From assembly GCF_030826625.1 (NCBI RefSeq), contig NZ_JAPJNQ010000004.1:1-61988 (forward strand): a DNA stretch of 61,988 bases, given 5' to 3'. How positions within the stretch are numbered: the stretch's first letter is position 1; each line of letters begins with the position of its first letter. The notes under the pieces were generated by a model. The model did no database searches. It had not been told where the DNA came from and saw only the letters and a program-made list of their open reading frames with translations. This document shows, one piece after another, positions 52,808 to 61,701 of the stretch. The stretch comes from Corynebacterium sp. (GTDB lineage: Bacteria > Actinomycetota > Actinomycetes > Mycobacteriales > Mycobacteriaceae). The translations under genes were made by a program, and so were the position numbers.

Positions 52808-52981
52808 CTATTTTGTGGCTTTTACTGTCCAAAAAGAAGTAACAGCAGCAGCTGTCAGGAAAGTTGGAACCAGAAGCCACAGTCCGCCGGTGGAGTCAAC
52901 AAAAATCATCAACAGTATAGGGATAATTAATGCTGCCCACGTGGCAATGATGCACGATTGTGCCAGTTTTGAATAGCTCAT
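52808..52981 (-). CDS. small two-helix membrane protein, 57 residues
   Basis: Reads MSYSKLAQSCIIATWAALII, then PILLMIFVDSTGGLWLLVPT, FLTAAAVTSFWTVKATK. Two hydrophobic helices flank a short Asp-Ser-Thr-Gly-Gly turn, with a basic C-terminus. AAGGAG lies 5 bases before the ATG, better than the signal of the overlapping plus-strand open frame (52791-52976). No family recognised. Its promoter region carries three 13-bp repeats. Confidence 0.6.
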   Translation of the reverse strand: MSYSKLAQSCIIATWAALIIPILLMIFVDSTGGLWLLVPTFLTAAAVTSFWTVKATK

Positions 52982-52995
52982 GAGGACTCCTTAAC

Positions 52996-53033
52996 AAAAA
53001 ACAGCAGCAAAAAGCAGCAGCAAAAAGCAGCAG
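52996..53033. repeat. 13-bp tandem repeat, three units
   Basis: Three successive copies of AAAAAGCAGCAGC (the first with one variant base and one base short). It lies in the shared upstream region of the small membrane gene and the first protease. Confidence 0.8.
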
Positions 53034-53096
53034 CTCCGGTGTTAGCAGTGTGTAGATTATCGCATTCATTAAATAACTTGTGACCCATATTCAGAT

Positions 53097-53131
53097 CATT
53101 ACAAGAATTCTCCGAATAAAGTATTGTAATG
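53097..53131. promoter_or_regulatory. inverted repeat just upstream of the first protease
   Basis: CATTACAA and TTGTAATG form 8-bp arms 19 bp apart, ending 3 bp before ATG 53135. A fold here would hide the start region. No Shine-Dalgarno is visible between it and the ATG. Confidence 0.5.
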
Positions 53132-53134
53132 CGC

Positions 53135-54091
53135 ATGAGAATAAATAAGATTGCGCTATCTTTTGTTGCTGCCGCCACAATGGCGGTAAGCAGCATCGCC
53201 ACCCCGTTTGCTCACGCCGTACAGGGCGGAACTCCGGTCTCGGATGACGATGCAAACGCGAAAAACGTCGTTATCGTCTCCGGATGCACCGGCACCGCCA
53301 TCAGCCCACACTGGGTGCTGGCAGCACGGCATTGCTTCGGTGACGGCACCACCGCAAAGCTGGTGCGCACCGGAATTGAAAAGACCGGCACTAAAGGATC
53401 CGAAGAGGTCTATCACGCGCCAAGTGGCGATATTTCCTTGGTGCGCATGTCTCCACACTCCGCATTTGATTTTGACAGCTACCCAGAGCTGGCCACTGAA
53501 GAGCCGAAGCCAGGCCAGGTAGGAACCTTCTACGGCTGGGATAACACCTCGCACAAGCGGCTGCCGCACTCCCAGGCTGAGGTGCAAGGTATGTACCAGG
53601 ACGGTAGCTACGACAACGGCAAGATGTATACCGTGCACCACAAAGACGGTGCGTACTCGCAGCCAGGTGATTCCGGCGGGCCGTTCTTCATCAACGGCAA
53701 GCTCTCTGGTGTGGCTTCCGCAATTTCCGGTGACGGCGTGCCACTGAATTTGGCCGATATCTCTGCACAGTTGGACTGGATCAAACAGACCATGGCGAAA
53801 AACGGTGACGAGCCGAACCTAGGCAACGGCGCGGTCAATGGCATGGACAAAATTTTGCAGGAGAAGGGGCTGAAGAAGCCGGGGGCGGAAAAAGATAAAG
53901 AGGACGGGCAGCAAACTCAGGAGCAGGCACCAAATCCAGAGCAGACGCAGTCAGAGCAGACACAGCCAAAACCTGCGCAGCCAGAAAAGCAGGAATCAAA
54001 ACCCGCGCAAACAAAACCTGGAAAGCAGCAGCCAGCGAAACCTGCCCGGCCTAACCAGGGTAGCCCGCTGCTGTCGTCGTCCAACCTGTAA
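53135..54091 (+). CDS. secreted trypsin-like serine protease (S1) with disordered tail
   Basis: 318 residues. A Sec signal peptide (MRINKIALSFVAAATMAVSS ending AHA) precedes a mature start VQGGTPVSDDD. The catalytic triad is His in SPHWVLAARHCFG, Asp in APSGDISLVRMS and Ser in YSQPGDSGGPFF. After about residue 245 the protein is a Gln/Pro/Lys/Glu-rich tail (EQTQSEQTQPKPAQPEKQES) likely spanning the cell wall. I chose ATG 53135 to match the start of the downstream paralogue; ATG 53129 is also in frame. Confidence 0.92.
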   Translation: MRINKIALSFVAAATMAVSSIATPFAHAVQGGTPVSDDDANAKNVVIVSGCTGTAISPHWVLAARHCFGDGTTAKLVRTGIEKTGTKGSEEVYHAPSGDISLVRMSPHSAFDFDSYPELATEEPKPGQVGTFYGWDNTSHKRLPHSQAEVQGMYQDGSYDNGKMYTVHHKDGAYSQPGDSGGPFFINGKLSGVASAISGDGVPLNLADISAQLDWIKQTMAKNGDEPNLGNGAVNGMDKILQEKGLKKPGAEKDKEDGQQTQEQAPNPEQTQSEQTQPKPAQPEKQESKPAQTKPGKQQPAKPARPNQGSPLLSSSNL

Positions 54092-54132
54092 ATTCCTGTC
54101 AGAAAATTTTCTATTCGGAACTCCGAGGGAAC

Positions 54133-54885
54133 ATGAGTATAAATAAGATTGCGCTATCCTTAGCTGCTGCCGTGACGGTGGCAACAAGCATCATTGCCAC
54201 TCCATCTGCGCAAGCAGTCCAAGGCGCCGCCCCAGTGTCTGACGACGATGCACTGGCGAAAAACGTCGTTATCGTTGGCGGATGTACCGGAACTGCCATC
54301 AGCCCGCACTGGATTTTGGCAGCAAAACACTGCTTCGGCAACGGCACTACGGCACACCTGTTGCACACCGGTGTTGAAAAGACCGGAGTGGATGGCACCG
54401 AAGAGGCCTACCATGCACCAACCGGCGATATTGCCCTGGTGCGTATGTCCACGCACTCCGCATTCACATTCGACAGCTATCCAGAGTTGGCTACTGAAGC
54501 GCCGAAGCCGGGCCAGGTAGGAACCTTCTACGGCTGGGATAGCACCTCGCACAAACGGCTGCCGCACTCCCAAGCAGAAGTGAAAAACCTTTATCAAAAC
54601 GGCAGCTATAACAACGGCAAAATGTATACCGTTCATCACAAAGACGGAGCGTATGCACAGCCTGGTGATTCCGGCGGACCATTGTTCATTGACGGTAAGT
54701 TATCCGGCGTAGCCTCCGCGATTTCTGGCAATGGAACGCCGATGAACTTGGCCGATATCTCAGCTGAGATCAACTGGATAAAGCAGACTATGGCGCGCAA
54801 TGGAGATGAACCAAATCTGGGCAATGGAGCGGTCAACGGCATGGATAAACTGTTGCGGTTGAAAGGTTTCTTGCCACGGGCGTGA
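54133..54885 (+). CDS. secreted trypsin-like serine protease (S1), paralogue without tail
   Basis: 250 residues, about 80 percent similar by eye to the preceding protease: signal peptide ending AQA, VQGAAPVSDDD, WILAAKHCFG, APTGDIALVRMS and YAQPGDSGGPLF. The triad is intact. It ends soon after the catalytic domain (MDKLLRLKGFLPRA) where the first copy begins its disordered tail. GAGGG precedes ATG 54133. The two arose by tandem duplication; the stop overlaps the first possible betB start. Confidence 0.92.
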   Translation: MSINKIALSLAAAVTVATSIIATPSAQAVQGAAPVSDDDALAKNVVIVGGCTGTAISPHWILAAKHCFGNGTTAHLLHTGVEKTGVDGTEEAYHAPTGDIALVRMSTHSAFTFDSYPELATEAPKPGQVGTFYGWDSTSHKRLPHSQAEVKNLYQNGSYNNGKMYTVHHKDGAYAQPGDSGGPLFIDGKLSGVASAISGNGTPMNLADISAEINWIKQTMARNGDEPNLGNGAVNGMDKLLRLKGFLPRA

Positions 54886-54968
54886 GCAAACTTGCACAGC
54901 GCGTGGCCACCTTTCGCAGTAAAATTGGGATTTTCAGAAATGATGAGACCCAAGCGAAAGGTGCCATT

Positions 54969-56567
54969 TTGACCAACGCGAACAATCGCAGCACGTTGTT
55001 TGACCCGACCACCACGGATTTGCTTGCCGACGTCTACCGCGCCGGAAACGACGCACCGGCCAGCTTGTTCATCGGTGGCCAGTGGCGCCAGGCGCAGGAA
55101 GGCGGCACTCGCACCATCAGCTGCCCTGCTGACGGCACCACGGTGGGTATGGTCTCGGAAGCCACGGATGAAGACACCATCGCGGCCATCAAAGTAGCGC
55201 GCGAGACTTTTGAATCCGGCGTGTGGTCGTCGGTTCCGGCCCGTGACCGTGGCCGGTTGGTTATCGGAATCGCAGATAAAATCCGCGAGCACAAAGAACT
55301 CTTCGCTGCCGCGGAATCCGCCGATACCGGCAAGCGCTTCGAAGATTCTTTGGTGGATATGGACGATATCGCCGCTGCCTTTGAACACTTCGGCACGTTG
55401 ATCGGCCACCAGGCCGGCCGGGTGATTGACCCTGGCATGGATAATGTGCGCTCGCGCATTGACCACGAACCAGTCGGCGTCGTCGGCATGGTCACCCCAT
55501 GGAACTACCCGCTGCTGCAGGTTGCCTACAAGGTTGCCCCAGCCATCGCTGCTGGTAACACCTTCGTGCTGAAGCAAGCAGAACTCACCCCGCACACCGC
55601 CATGCTGCTGATGGCGGTGCTGAAAGAACTCGGCCTGCCCGACGGCGTGGCCAACCTGATCACCGGTGCCGGCGCAGCCTGCGGCACCCCACTGTCGACT
55701 CACCCGGACGTCGACATGGTCTCGTTTACCGGTGGCCTGCAGACCGGCAAGCTGATTGCCCGCAACGCGGCAGAAACCGTCAAGCGCGTGGCCCTGGAGC
55801 TGGGCGGCAAGAACCCGAACATCATCTTCGCGGATGCTGACTTTGATGTGGCCGTCGACAATGCCCTCAACGGTGCGTTTTTCCACTCCGGGCAGGTCTG
55901 CTCGGCGGGCTCGCGCATCCTGGTGGAAGAATCGCTGCACGATAAATTCGTTGAAGAATTCGCTAAGCGCGCCAACAACATCAAGCTCGGCGGCCCGACC
56001 GACGAGAAGGCTGAAACTGGCCCGCTGATTTCCGCTGAGCACCGCGAGAAAGTCGCCGGCTATGTCGACGAAGCCCGCGAGCATGGCGCGAAAATCCTTT
56101 CCGGTGGCCGCATCGCCACCAGTGAAGACACCAACGGCCAGCACGGCACCGGCCAATCGGATCTGGGCGCAGGTTTTTATTATTTGCCGACAGTCATCGA
56201 TGGCGTCGACCGCAATGCCGACATGGATTTTGTCTACGACGAAGCCTTCGGTCCAGTCGTGACCATCGAAACCTTCCGTGATGAAGACGAAGCGCTGGAG
56301 ATCGCCAACGACACCATCTATGGTCTGACGGGCGCAGTGTTTACCACCGATGCGGGCAAAGCCGAGCGCATTGTGCGCGGGCTACGCCACTGCACCATCT
56401 GGATCAACGACTATCACCCATACCTGCCGCAGGCAGAATGGGGCGGCTACAAGCAATCCGGCAATGGTCGCGAGCTAGGTGAGGTCGGCCTGGCCGAATA
56501 CCAGGAGCACAAGCACGTTTATCACAACCTGACTCCGACCGTGCACGGGCAGTTTGGTCAACAGTAA
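54969..56567 (+). CDS. betB: betaine aldehyde dehydrogenase
   Basis: NAD(P)-dependent oxidation of betaine aldehyde to glycine betaine. 532 residues from TTG 54969 (AAAGG 8 bases upstream); the frame is open from GTG 54882, which overlaps the protease stop, so the start is uncertain. Motifs: VGVVGMVTPWNYPLLQVAYK, catalytic Glu in ALELGGKNPNIIF, catalytic Cys in HSGQVCSAGSRILVE, and the end-signature WGGYKQSGNGRELGEVGLAEY as in BetB. Completes choline uptake (betT) and oxidation (betA). Confidence 0.93.
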   Translation: MTNANNRSTLFDPTTTDLLADVYRAGNDAPASLFIGGQWRQAQEGGTRTISCPADGTTVGMVSEATDEDTIAAIKVARETFESGVWSSVPARDRGRLVIGIADKIREHKELFAAAESADTGKRFEDSLVDMDDIAAAFEHFGTLIGHQAGRVIDPGMDNVRSRIDHEPVGVVGMVTPWNYPLLQVAYKVAPAIAAGNTFVLKQAELTPHTAMLLMAVLKELGLPDGVANLITGAGAACGTPLSTHPDVDMVSFTGGLQTGKLIARNAAETVKRVALELGGKNPNIIFADADFDVAVDNALNGAFFHSGQVCSAGSRILVEESLHDKFVEEFAKRANNIKLGGPTDEKAETGPLISAEHREKVAGYVDEAREHGAKILSGGRIATSEDTNGQHGTGQSDLGAGFYYLPTVIDGVDRNADMDFVYDEAFGPVVTIETFRDEDEALEIANDTIYGLTGAVFTTDAGKAERIVRGLRHCTIWINDYHPYLPQAEWGGYKQSGNGRELGEVGLAEYQEHKHVYHNLTPTVHGQFGQQ

Positions 56568-57452
56568 CTAGTGAGTCGGCTGCTTATTCGGTGACTCACT
56601 GCTAGGTGACTGTTTGCTTGGTAACTGGCTGACCGCCGTATACAACTCGTTCTGGGGTTTGGCCGCTTTGAACGCGGCCACCCAGACGTAGATAAACGCT
56701 GAATACAGCACCAGGCCGGTGACGATCTTGCTGCCGATCAGCAGCACGAGGTTATCGCCAAGAATATTCCAGCCGAAGTGACAGGCGAACGCCACGGCAA
56801 ACCAGCCCAGCGCGTGGGCCAGGCGCCACGGTAGCGACTTGCCCGCTGCAAACAGGGCCCAACCGATGCCCCCGCCCGCCAAACCGGTAAACGCGATGTG
56901 CAAAAACGGGCCGAGGAATACTCGCGCACCCCAAATCTGCAGCACACCCATGATGTCCGAGGACGGATGAATCGGCGACATCACGATGCCGTAGAGCAGG
57001 TTTTCAAAAGATTCAAAACCTAACCCGACGAGCATGCCGATGACAAAACCGTGCCACGGGCGGTTGAGCTGCCGAAACGCCAATAAAATGAAAACCACGC
57101 CGGCAGCTTTCGCGATTTCTTCCGGGTAGGCCCCGCCCCAGGACGCAGCCGTTGTGGTTGCACCAGTGTGGGCGGCTAGGTCGATGATCGACGGCGCACT
57201 CACGGAAACCAGGGCGTAACTGGTGCCCGCGCCCCACAGTACCGCCAACAGCGCCGGGGCCCAGCCGCGATCTGGCCATAATCGGGTGCGACGCACCACC
57301 GCCATGAGGATTCCCAAATACGCCACGGTAAACACGGCGCTGATCGCAGCCGGGGTGGGCAAAGCGAGGGCATTCGGCAGCACAGGAAGCGCCATGAATG
57401 GCAGCCCCACCAGGATGAATAAGAACAGTGAATAGCGGAATAGTTTGCTCAT
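56568..57452 (-). CDS. PrsW-family intramembrane metalloprotease
   Basis: 294 residues with about eight helices. The PrsW signature is visible: AYPEEIAKAAGVVFIL (EE), GFVIGMLVGLGFESFENLLYG (ExxxN) and later His residues in FLHIAFTGLAGGGIGWALF and ACHFGWNILGDN. It probably cuts a membrane regulator such as an anti-sigma factor. The tail is Ser/Pro/Gln-rich. It follows a membrane-anchored protein by 2 bp, so the pair is likely cotranscribed. Confidence 0.9.
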   Translation of the reverse strand: MSKLFRYSLFLFILVGLPFMALPVLPNALALPTPAAISAVFTVAYLGILMAVVRRTRLWPDRGWAPALLAVLWGAGTSYALVSVSAPSIIDLAAHTGATTTAASWGGAYPEEIAKAAGVVFILLAFRQLNRPWHGFVIGMLVGLGFESFENLLYGIVMSPIHPSSDIMGVLQIWGARVFLGPFLHIAFTGLAGGGIGWALFAAGKSLPWRLAHALGWFAVAFACHFGWNILGDNLVLLIGSKIVTGLVLYSAFIYVWVAAFKAAKPQNELYTAVSQLPSKQSPSSESPNKQPTH

Positions 57453-57454
57453 GA

Positions 57455-58189
57455 TTATACGTGCCGCCTGACTGTTTGTGTGGATACATTTGTGTGTTCG
57501 AATGCGTTATGTCCGGACGCGTTATGCCCTGACATGTTATGTCCGGACGCGTTATGGACGGATTGCGGCAGCGGGTTTTCTGCAGTATCGCTGCCAGTAC
57601 CGGAATAGCCGTGCAGCAGTTCGCGGACGATTTCTGGTAGTTCGTTCCCGGAAATTTCGCGCCAAGAATTGCTAATGATATCTAAGTTTTCGCTGATGAG
57701 TCCACGGAAAACGATGACCTGGGATGCACCCACTGCGCTCGTCGACATGGCAATACCTCGACCATTCGGTTCGATGAGCAGGCGTTGTTCACCCTCACGC
57801 AAAATATCGCCTTCGGGCAGGTCAGCGCGCGTGATAAACCGGAACATGCGGCGCAAAGCCAGGTCTGGATCGCCTGCGTGCAGGGTGGTTATCGCCTCAA
57901 TATGTAGCCCCGGGCAATTCCACCCCTCGCCGGTCAGCGCCAATGCGTCGATGGGGCATTCCCTGTCTGCCAGGTGTAATTCCGAACCCGTCAGTGGGTC
58001 GGATACCACCAGTGGGGCAGTGGCTTGGCGTGTCGACGAGGTCGCTTTGCTGAGTACCACGGGCGTGAGCATGGCGATGGCGACCACAACGACAAGCACC
58101 ACCCACAGCAGCGTCGTGCGTTGCGGTTGTGTGCGGTATAAGCGAAGTTGGGTTGAGCTCAGATCGGGCGGGGAAACAGGAGCGGGCAT
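57455..58189 (-). CDS. membrane-anchored extracytoplasmic protein, unknown function
   Basis: 244 residues: a cytoplasmic Pro/Ser-rich head, one helix (TTLLWVVLVVVVAIAMLTPV), then an exported domain with a Cys pair (ADRECPIDALALTGEGWNC) and a folded core to about residue 200. The C-terminus has four 5-residue repeats of the type SGHNA/M, encoded by 15-bp tandem units at 57501-57560. The gene starts 28 bp from the divergent M13 peptidase and ends 2 bp before the PrsW gene. It could be a PrsW partner or substrate; not shown. Confidence 0.6.
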   Translation of the reverse strand: MPAPVSPPDLSSTQLRLYRTQPQRTTLLWVVLVVVVAIAMLTPVVLSKATSSTRQATAPLVVSDPLTGSELHLADRECPIDALALTGEGWNCPGLHIEAITTLHAGDPDLALRRMFRFITRADLPEGDILREGEQRLLIEPNGRGIAMSTSAVGASQVIVFRGLISENLDIISNSWREISGNELPEIVRELLHGYSGTGSDTAENPLPQSVHNASGHNMSGHNASGHNAFEHTNVSTQTVRRHV

Positions 58190-58217
58190 GTTAGCCAGCC
58201 TAGTAAACTAGTCGAAC

Positions 58218-60155
58218 ATGAAAGACCTATATACATATGTCAACGGTCCGTGGCTGGAAAACCACGTGATCCCCGACGATCGCGCCGTCGACGGAACTTT
58301 CCACAAACTGCGTGATCAGGCTGAAGATGATGTCCGCGAGATCGTCAACGAGGACACCGGGCGCGCCGGTAATCTGTTTGCTTCCTTCATGGACACCGAC
58401 GGCGTTAATGACGCTGGTTTGGCCCCGCTTGCCGACGACTTCGCCTTGCTGTCCGTCCGCGATATCGAAGAATTCGTCGAAAACCTGGGCGCGCTGGAAC
58501 GCGTCGGGGTGACCAGCCCGCTGACATTCTGGGTGGAAAAAGACTCCGGCAGCGAAGATTCGGTGGCTTACCTGGTGCAATCCGGTCTCGGACTGCCGGA
58601 TGAGGCCTATTATCGCAGCGAAACCCACGCCGATACGCTGGCGGCTTATCGCGAACACGTCGCCACCATGCTCGGCTTCCTGGATTCGGCGAAGCTGTTC
58701 GGACTGGATGCTGAAATTGCCGCCGAGCGCATCGTCGCCCTGGAAACTGAGATCGCGTCCGGGCACTGGGACGTCGTTGCCAGCCGCGATGCCTTGAAGA
58801 CGTACAACCCGACGGATTTCGATGAGCTTCCAGACATCATCCAGACCCTGCTGCACGGCGGCAAACTGCCGGAGCATCGCCTGGTCAACATGATGCCGAG
58901 CTACGTCGAGCACCTGACTGAACTGCTGACCAACGACCGGCTGGCCGACTGGCAGCTGTGGGCAACCTGGCACATTCTGCTTTCCCGCGCCGGGGTGCTA
59001 CCGGAAAAGGTCAGTGAAGCGAATTTCAACTTCTACGGGCGCCAACTCACCGGCTCCACCGAACAACGCGATCGCTGGAAGCGTGGCGTCGGCATCGTGG
59101 AATCATTGGTGGGCCAGGAGGTCGGCAAGCTATTCGTCGACAAGCACTTCCCGGCCTCGTCTAAGAAAGACATGCTGGAGCTGGTGGATTACCTGATTCG
59201 CGCGTATCGCCAGCGCATCTCCAACCTGGAGTGGATGACGCAAGAAACCCGCGAACGTGCGCTGGAGAAACTCGAGCAATTCAAAGCGAAAATCGGTTAC
59301 CCGGATAAGTGGCGGGATTATTCCGGTCTGGAGTTTTCCCCGAACGGTGCCGAACTGGTGGCGAATGTGCGCGCCGGGGCAGCGTTCAGCCACGACTATG
59401 AGCTGGGCAAAGTCGGCGAACCGGCGCGCCGCGACGAGTGGGTGGCAAACCCGCAGACCGTCAACGCGTTCTATAACCCGGTGGTTAACGACATCACCTT
59501 CCCGGCCGCGATTTTGCGCGCGCCATTCTATAACCCCGATGCTGATGCCGCCGAAAACTTCGGCGCGATCGGTTCTGTGATTGGCCACGAGATCGGCCAC
59601 GGTTTTGATGATCAGGGTTCGAACTACGACGGCCAGGGCAACCTGAACCAGTGGTGGTCAGATGAAGACCGCGCCGCCTTTGACGAGCTCACCGAGAAAC
59701 TGGTGGGGCAGTTTGAGGGACTGGTGCCGTCGGTATTGGCTGGTGAAGACGGCGCGCCTGGCGTCAATGGTGAATTCACCCTGGGTGAAAACATCGGTGA
59801 CCTGGGCGGACTCGGCATCGCCGTGGTGGCTTATCAGCTCTACCTGGACGATCACGACATGAGCTACGACGATACCGCCGTCGAAGCCTTCGACGTTGAC
59901 GGTGCCCAGCCGGAGCTCTACGAGCGGAAGTTCAACGGCTTGCAGCGGTTGTTCCTGGCCTGGGGCCGGGTCTGGCGTACCGCTATTCGCCCAGAGATGG
60001 CGAAGCAGTACTTGGCCATTGACCCGCACTCGCCGGCGGAGTTCCGCTGCAACCAAATCGCAGCAAACATCGACGAATTCTACGAGGCCTTCGAAGAAGT
60101 CGGCCCGGATTCGCCGATGTATCTGCCGCCGGAGCAGCGCGTCAATATCTGGTAG
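58218..60155 (+). CDS. M13-family zinc metallopeptidase (neprilysin/PepO-like)
   Basis: 645 residues, oligopeptidase. Zinc site VIGHEIGHGFDDQGSNYDG (HExxH near residue 457), third ligand in LGENIGDLGGLGIAV (ENxxD-type), and the substrate motif NAFYNPVVNDITFPAAIL. The C-terminal RCNQIAANIDEFYEAFEEV matches the usual family ending. No signal peptide, so cytoplasmic, as in actinobacterial PepO. The opening MKDLYTYVNGPWLENHVIPD is standard. Confidence 0.95.
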   Translation: MKDLYTYVNGPWLENHVIPDDRAVDGTFHKLRDQAEDDVREIVNEDTGRAGNLFASFMDTDGVNDAGLAPLADDFALLSVRDIEEFVENLGALERVGVTSPLTFWVEKDSGSEDSVAYLVQSGLGLPDEAYYRSETHADTLAAYREHVATMLGFLDSAKLFGLDAEIAAERIVALETEIASGHWDVVASRDALKTYNPTDFDELPDIIQTLLHGGKLPEHRLVNMMPSYVEHLTELLTNDRLADWQLWATWHILLSRAGVLPEKVSEANFNFYGRQLTGSTEQRDRWKRGVGIVESLVGQEVGKLFVDKHFPASSKKDMLELVDYLIRAYRQRISNLEWMTQETRERALEKLEQFKAKIGYPDKWRDYSGLEFSPNGAELVANVRAGAAFSHDYELGKVGEPARRDEWVANPQTVNAFYNPVVNDITFPAAILRAPFYNPDADAAENFGAIGSVIGHEIGHGFDDQGSNYDGQGNLNQWWSDEDRAAFDELTEKLVGQFEGLVPSVLAGEDGAPGVNGEFTLGENIGDLGGLGIAVVAYQLYLDDHDMSYDDTAVEAFDVDGAQPELYERKFNGLQRLFLAWGRVWRTAIRPEMAKQYLAIDPHSPAEFRCNQIAANIDEFYEAFEEVGPDSPMYLPPEQRVNIW

Positions 60156-60175
60156 TTGTTGCTCAGTAGCTGAAG

Positions 60176-60790
60176 CTACTTCACCGTGAGGCTGGCGAGG
60201 ACGTACTCTTCGCCATTGTCGCGGTGTACGCCCAGCAAGCCATAGGTGTCTTTTTCATCTTGCTCGCTGGGCGTTATTTCTGTGCGGAAGTGCAGCTCGA
60301 AGCGTTTTACTTCACCGTCGACGTTGACGGTACCTTCTGCGAAATCAGCGGTGGCTTTATCCAGGTTCACGGCGCTGATGTGCGCATCCGGGGATTTACC
60401 GGTGCCGCGGATGGCGAAAATCGGGGTGATGCCGTTGGAGAACGCTGCGCCCCGTTGCCCGGTCATCATGGTGCGAACCCACTGCTCTACTGCGACGGAA
60501 TCGCACATGCCGTAGGCCACGGAGCGCTGCCCGAGTACTGAGTGCTGCATGGAGACGATGGGGTTGTCCGCGGCGTGGGGGTCGAGGTTTTCGGCTGCGC
60601 GGTAGGTCAGTGAGAGCTGGCGCAGCTGCTCGGTGCCATCGGTGCCAACGTAAACTTCGATGCCGACCTCGCCTGCGGGATCCACGATGCGATAAAAACC
60701 TTGCAGGTCAGTGATGTTGCCGTAGCGTGCGGCGATCTCGTCTTTGCCTGGTTGCAACTTCGCGTCGAAAATTTCTGCGACTGCGGTCAT
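60176..60790 (-). CDS. CG0192-like / maltokinase N-terminal cap-like protein
   Basis: 204 residues from ATG 60790 (AAAGGA upstream). AEIFDAKLQPGKDEIAARYG, then LQGFYRIVDPAGEVGIEVYVG, and LDPHAADNPIVSMQHSVLGQRSVAYGMCDSVAVEQWVR resemble the cap domain found at the N-terminus of actinobacterial maltokinases and as stand-alone CG0192-type proteins. No kinase domain follows. Role unknown; trehalose/glycogen metabolism is only a suggestion by family. Confidence 0.6.
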   Translation of the reverse strand: MTAVAEIFDAKLQPGKDEIAARYGNITDLQGFYRIVDPAGEVGIEVYVGTDGTEQLRQLSLTYRAAENLDPHAADNPIVSMQHSVLGQRSVAYGMCDSVAVEQWVRTMMTGQRGAAFSNGITPIFAIRGTGKSPDAHISAVNLDKATADFAEGTVNVDGEVKRFELHFRTEITPSEQDEKDTYGLLGVHRDNGEEYVLASLTVK

Positions 60791-60861
60791 ATGAGAATCC
60801 TTTCTCTTGGCTCGCTCCCATGGTACCGAGCCATTTGGAGAAGCCACGTAAACTACAATGC

Positions 60862-61701
60862 ATGACGGAAAACAGCGCGATCAACAAGAACGTCAGTAAA
60901 AAGCGCCCGGAAGGCATGAGCGCAGAAGAAGCTCGGATGTACGACGATTTTCAGATCGGCGGCCATGAGCGCGACATGCCTGAAACCGAGCGCCTAGCAC
61001 AGCTGGCTTCTTTTATTGACGCGCATTATGACAAACCCGCTGGCTGGGAAGCCGAGGCCGAGTTGTCTGTGGCTGCTGAGCAGTCTGAGCAGCAGTTCGA
61101 GGAGCAGCGCGCGGAGTTGGAAAACTATCTAGCCCGGCTGCCGGATCGCATCACGCATGCCGCGATGATCATGCTGGGTAGCGCGGTTGATCATTCGCTG
61201 CCGGTGACTGCCTTTGCCGGCAACGTTGGGACGCGGGACGACGAGTTTGGCCGCTGGTACATCCCAGAAAACCCGCATGGTGTGGCCGTCGCGGTGGTGG
61301 GCGGCTGGTGGTATGCCGGTGCTGCGCGGGAGATGTCCTGGGAGCCGGAAATCGCTGGTTTAGCTGGGGCTTCGGGCCGCCAGATTTTGAGCGTGCACTT
61401 TCCGTTGCAGCCAGAAGCCACCGTCGAGCAGGCACGCGCGTTCGTGCGCCAGGCGTTGGAATCTGCCCGCGGTGATGAAGGGATTGTCGCCTGGGGCAAG
61501 TGGGCAGGTGCCGATTTGCTGCTGGACAATGCCGAGCTTGTTGACGCCGCCCTCGCGGTGACATTTCCCAGCAGCGATTCCGCACCAGCAACAGATGCAC
61601 GAGTGTTGGTGCAAGACCTTGTTGCTCAACGGCATGTGGCTACACCGAACACCTCTCGGGAAGCCATCCAGGAGATCGCAGAATTCTGGAACGCTCGCTG
61701 A
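60862..61701 (+). CDS. alpha/beta-hydrolase-like protein, nucleophile apparently lost
   Basis: 279 residues. The N-terminal 110 residues are charged and helical (GMSAEEARMYDDFQIGGHER). The C-terminal half has the alternating pattern of an alpha/beta fold: GVAVAVVGGWWYAGAAREMSWE, QILSVHFPLQPEATVEQARA and GIVAWGKWAGADLLLD. The last segment sits where the nucleophile elbow GxSxG would be but has Lys-Trp in place of Ser. ATG 60862 was chosen; the frame is open further upstream but no site supports it. The stop overlaps the glycosyltransferase start (TGATG), suggesting coupled function. Confidence 0.6.
   Translation: MTENSAINKNVSKKRPEGMSAEEARMYDDFQIGGHERDMPETERLAQLASFIDAHYDKPAGWEAEAELSVAAEQSEQQFEEQRAELENYLARLPDRITHAAMIMLGSAVDHSLPVTAFAGNVGTRDDEFGRWYIPENPHGVAVAVVGGWWYAGAAREMSWEPEIAGLAGASGRQILSVHFPLQPEATVEQARAFVRQALESARGDEGIVAWGKWAGADLLLDNAELVDAALAVTFPSSDSAPATDARVLVQDLVAQRHVATPNTSREAIQEIAEFWNAR

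Noticed and set aside
52791..52976. 61-codon plus-strand open frame after betT
   Set aside because: Starts inside the terminator region with no ribosome site; the opposite-strand gene has AAGGAG and membrane helices.
54636..56156. 506-codon minus-strand open frame opposite betB
   Set aside because: Antisense shadow; includes the reversed protease end and no family pattern.
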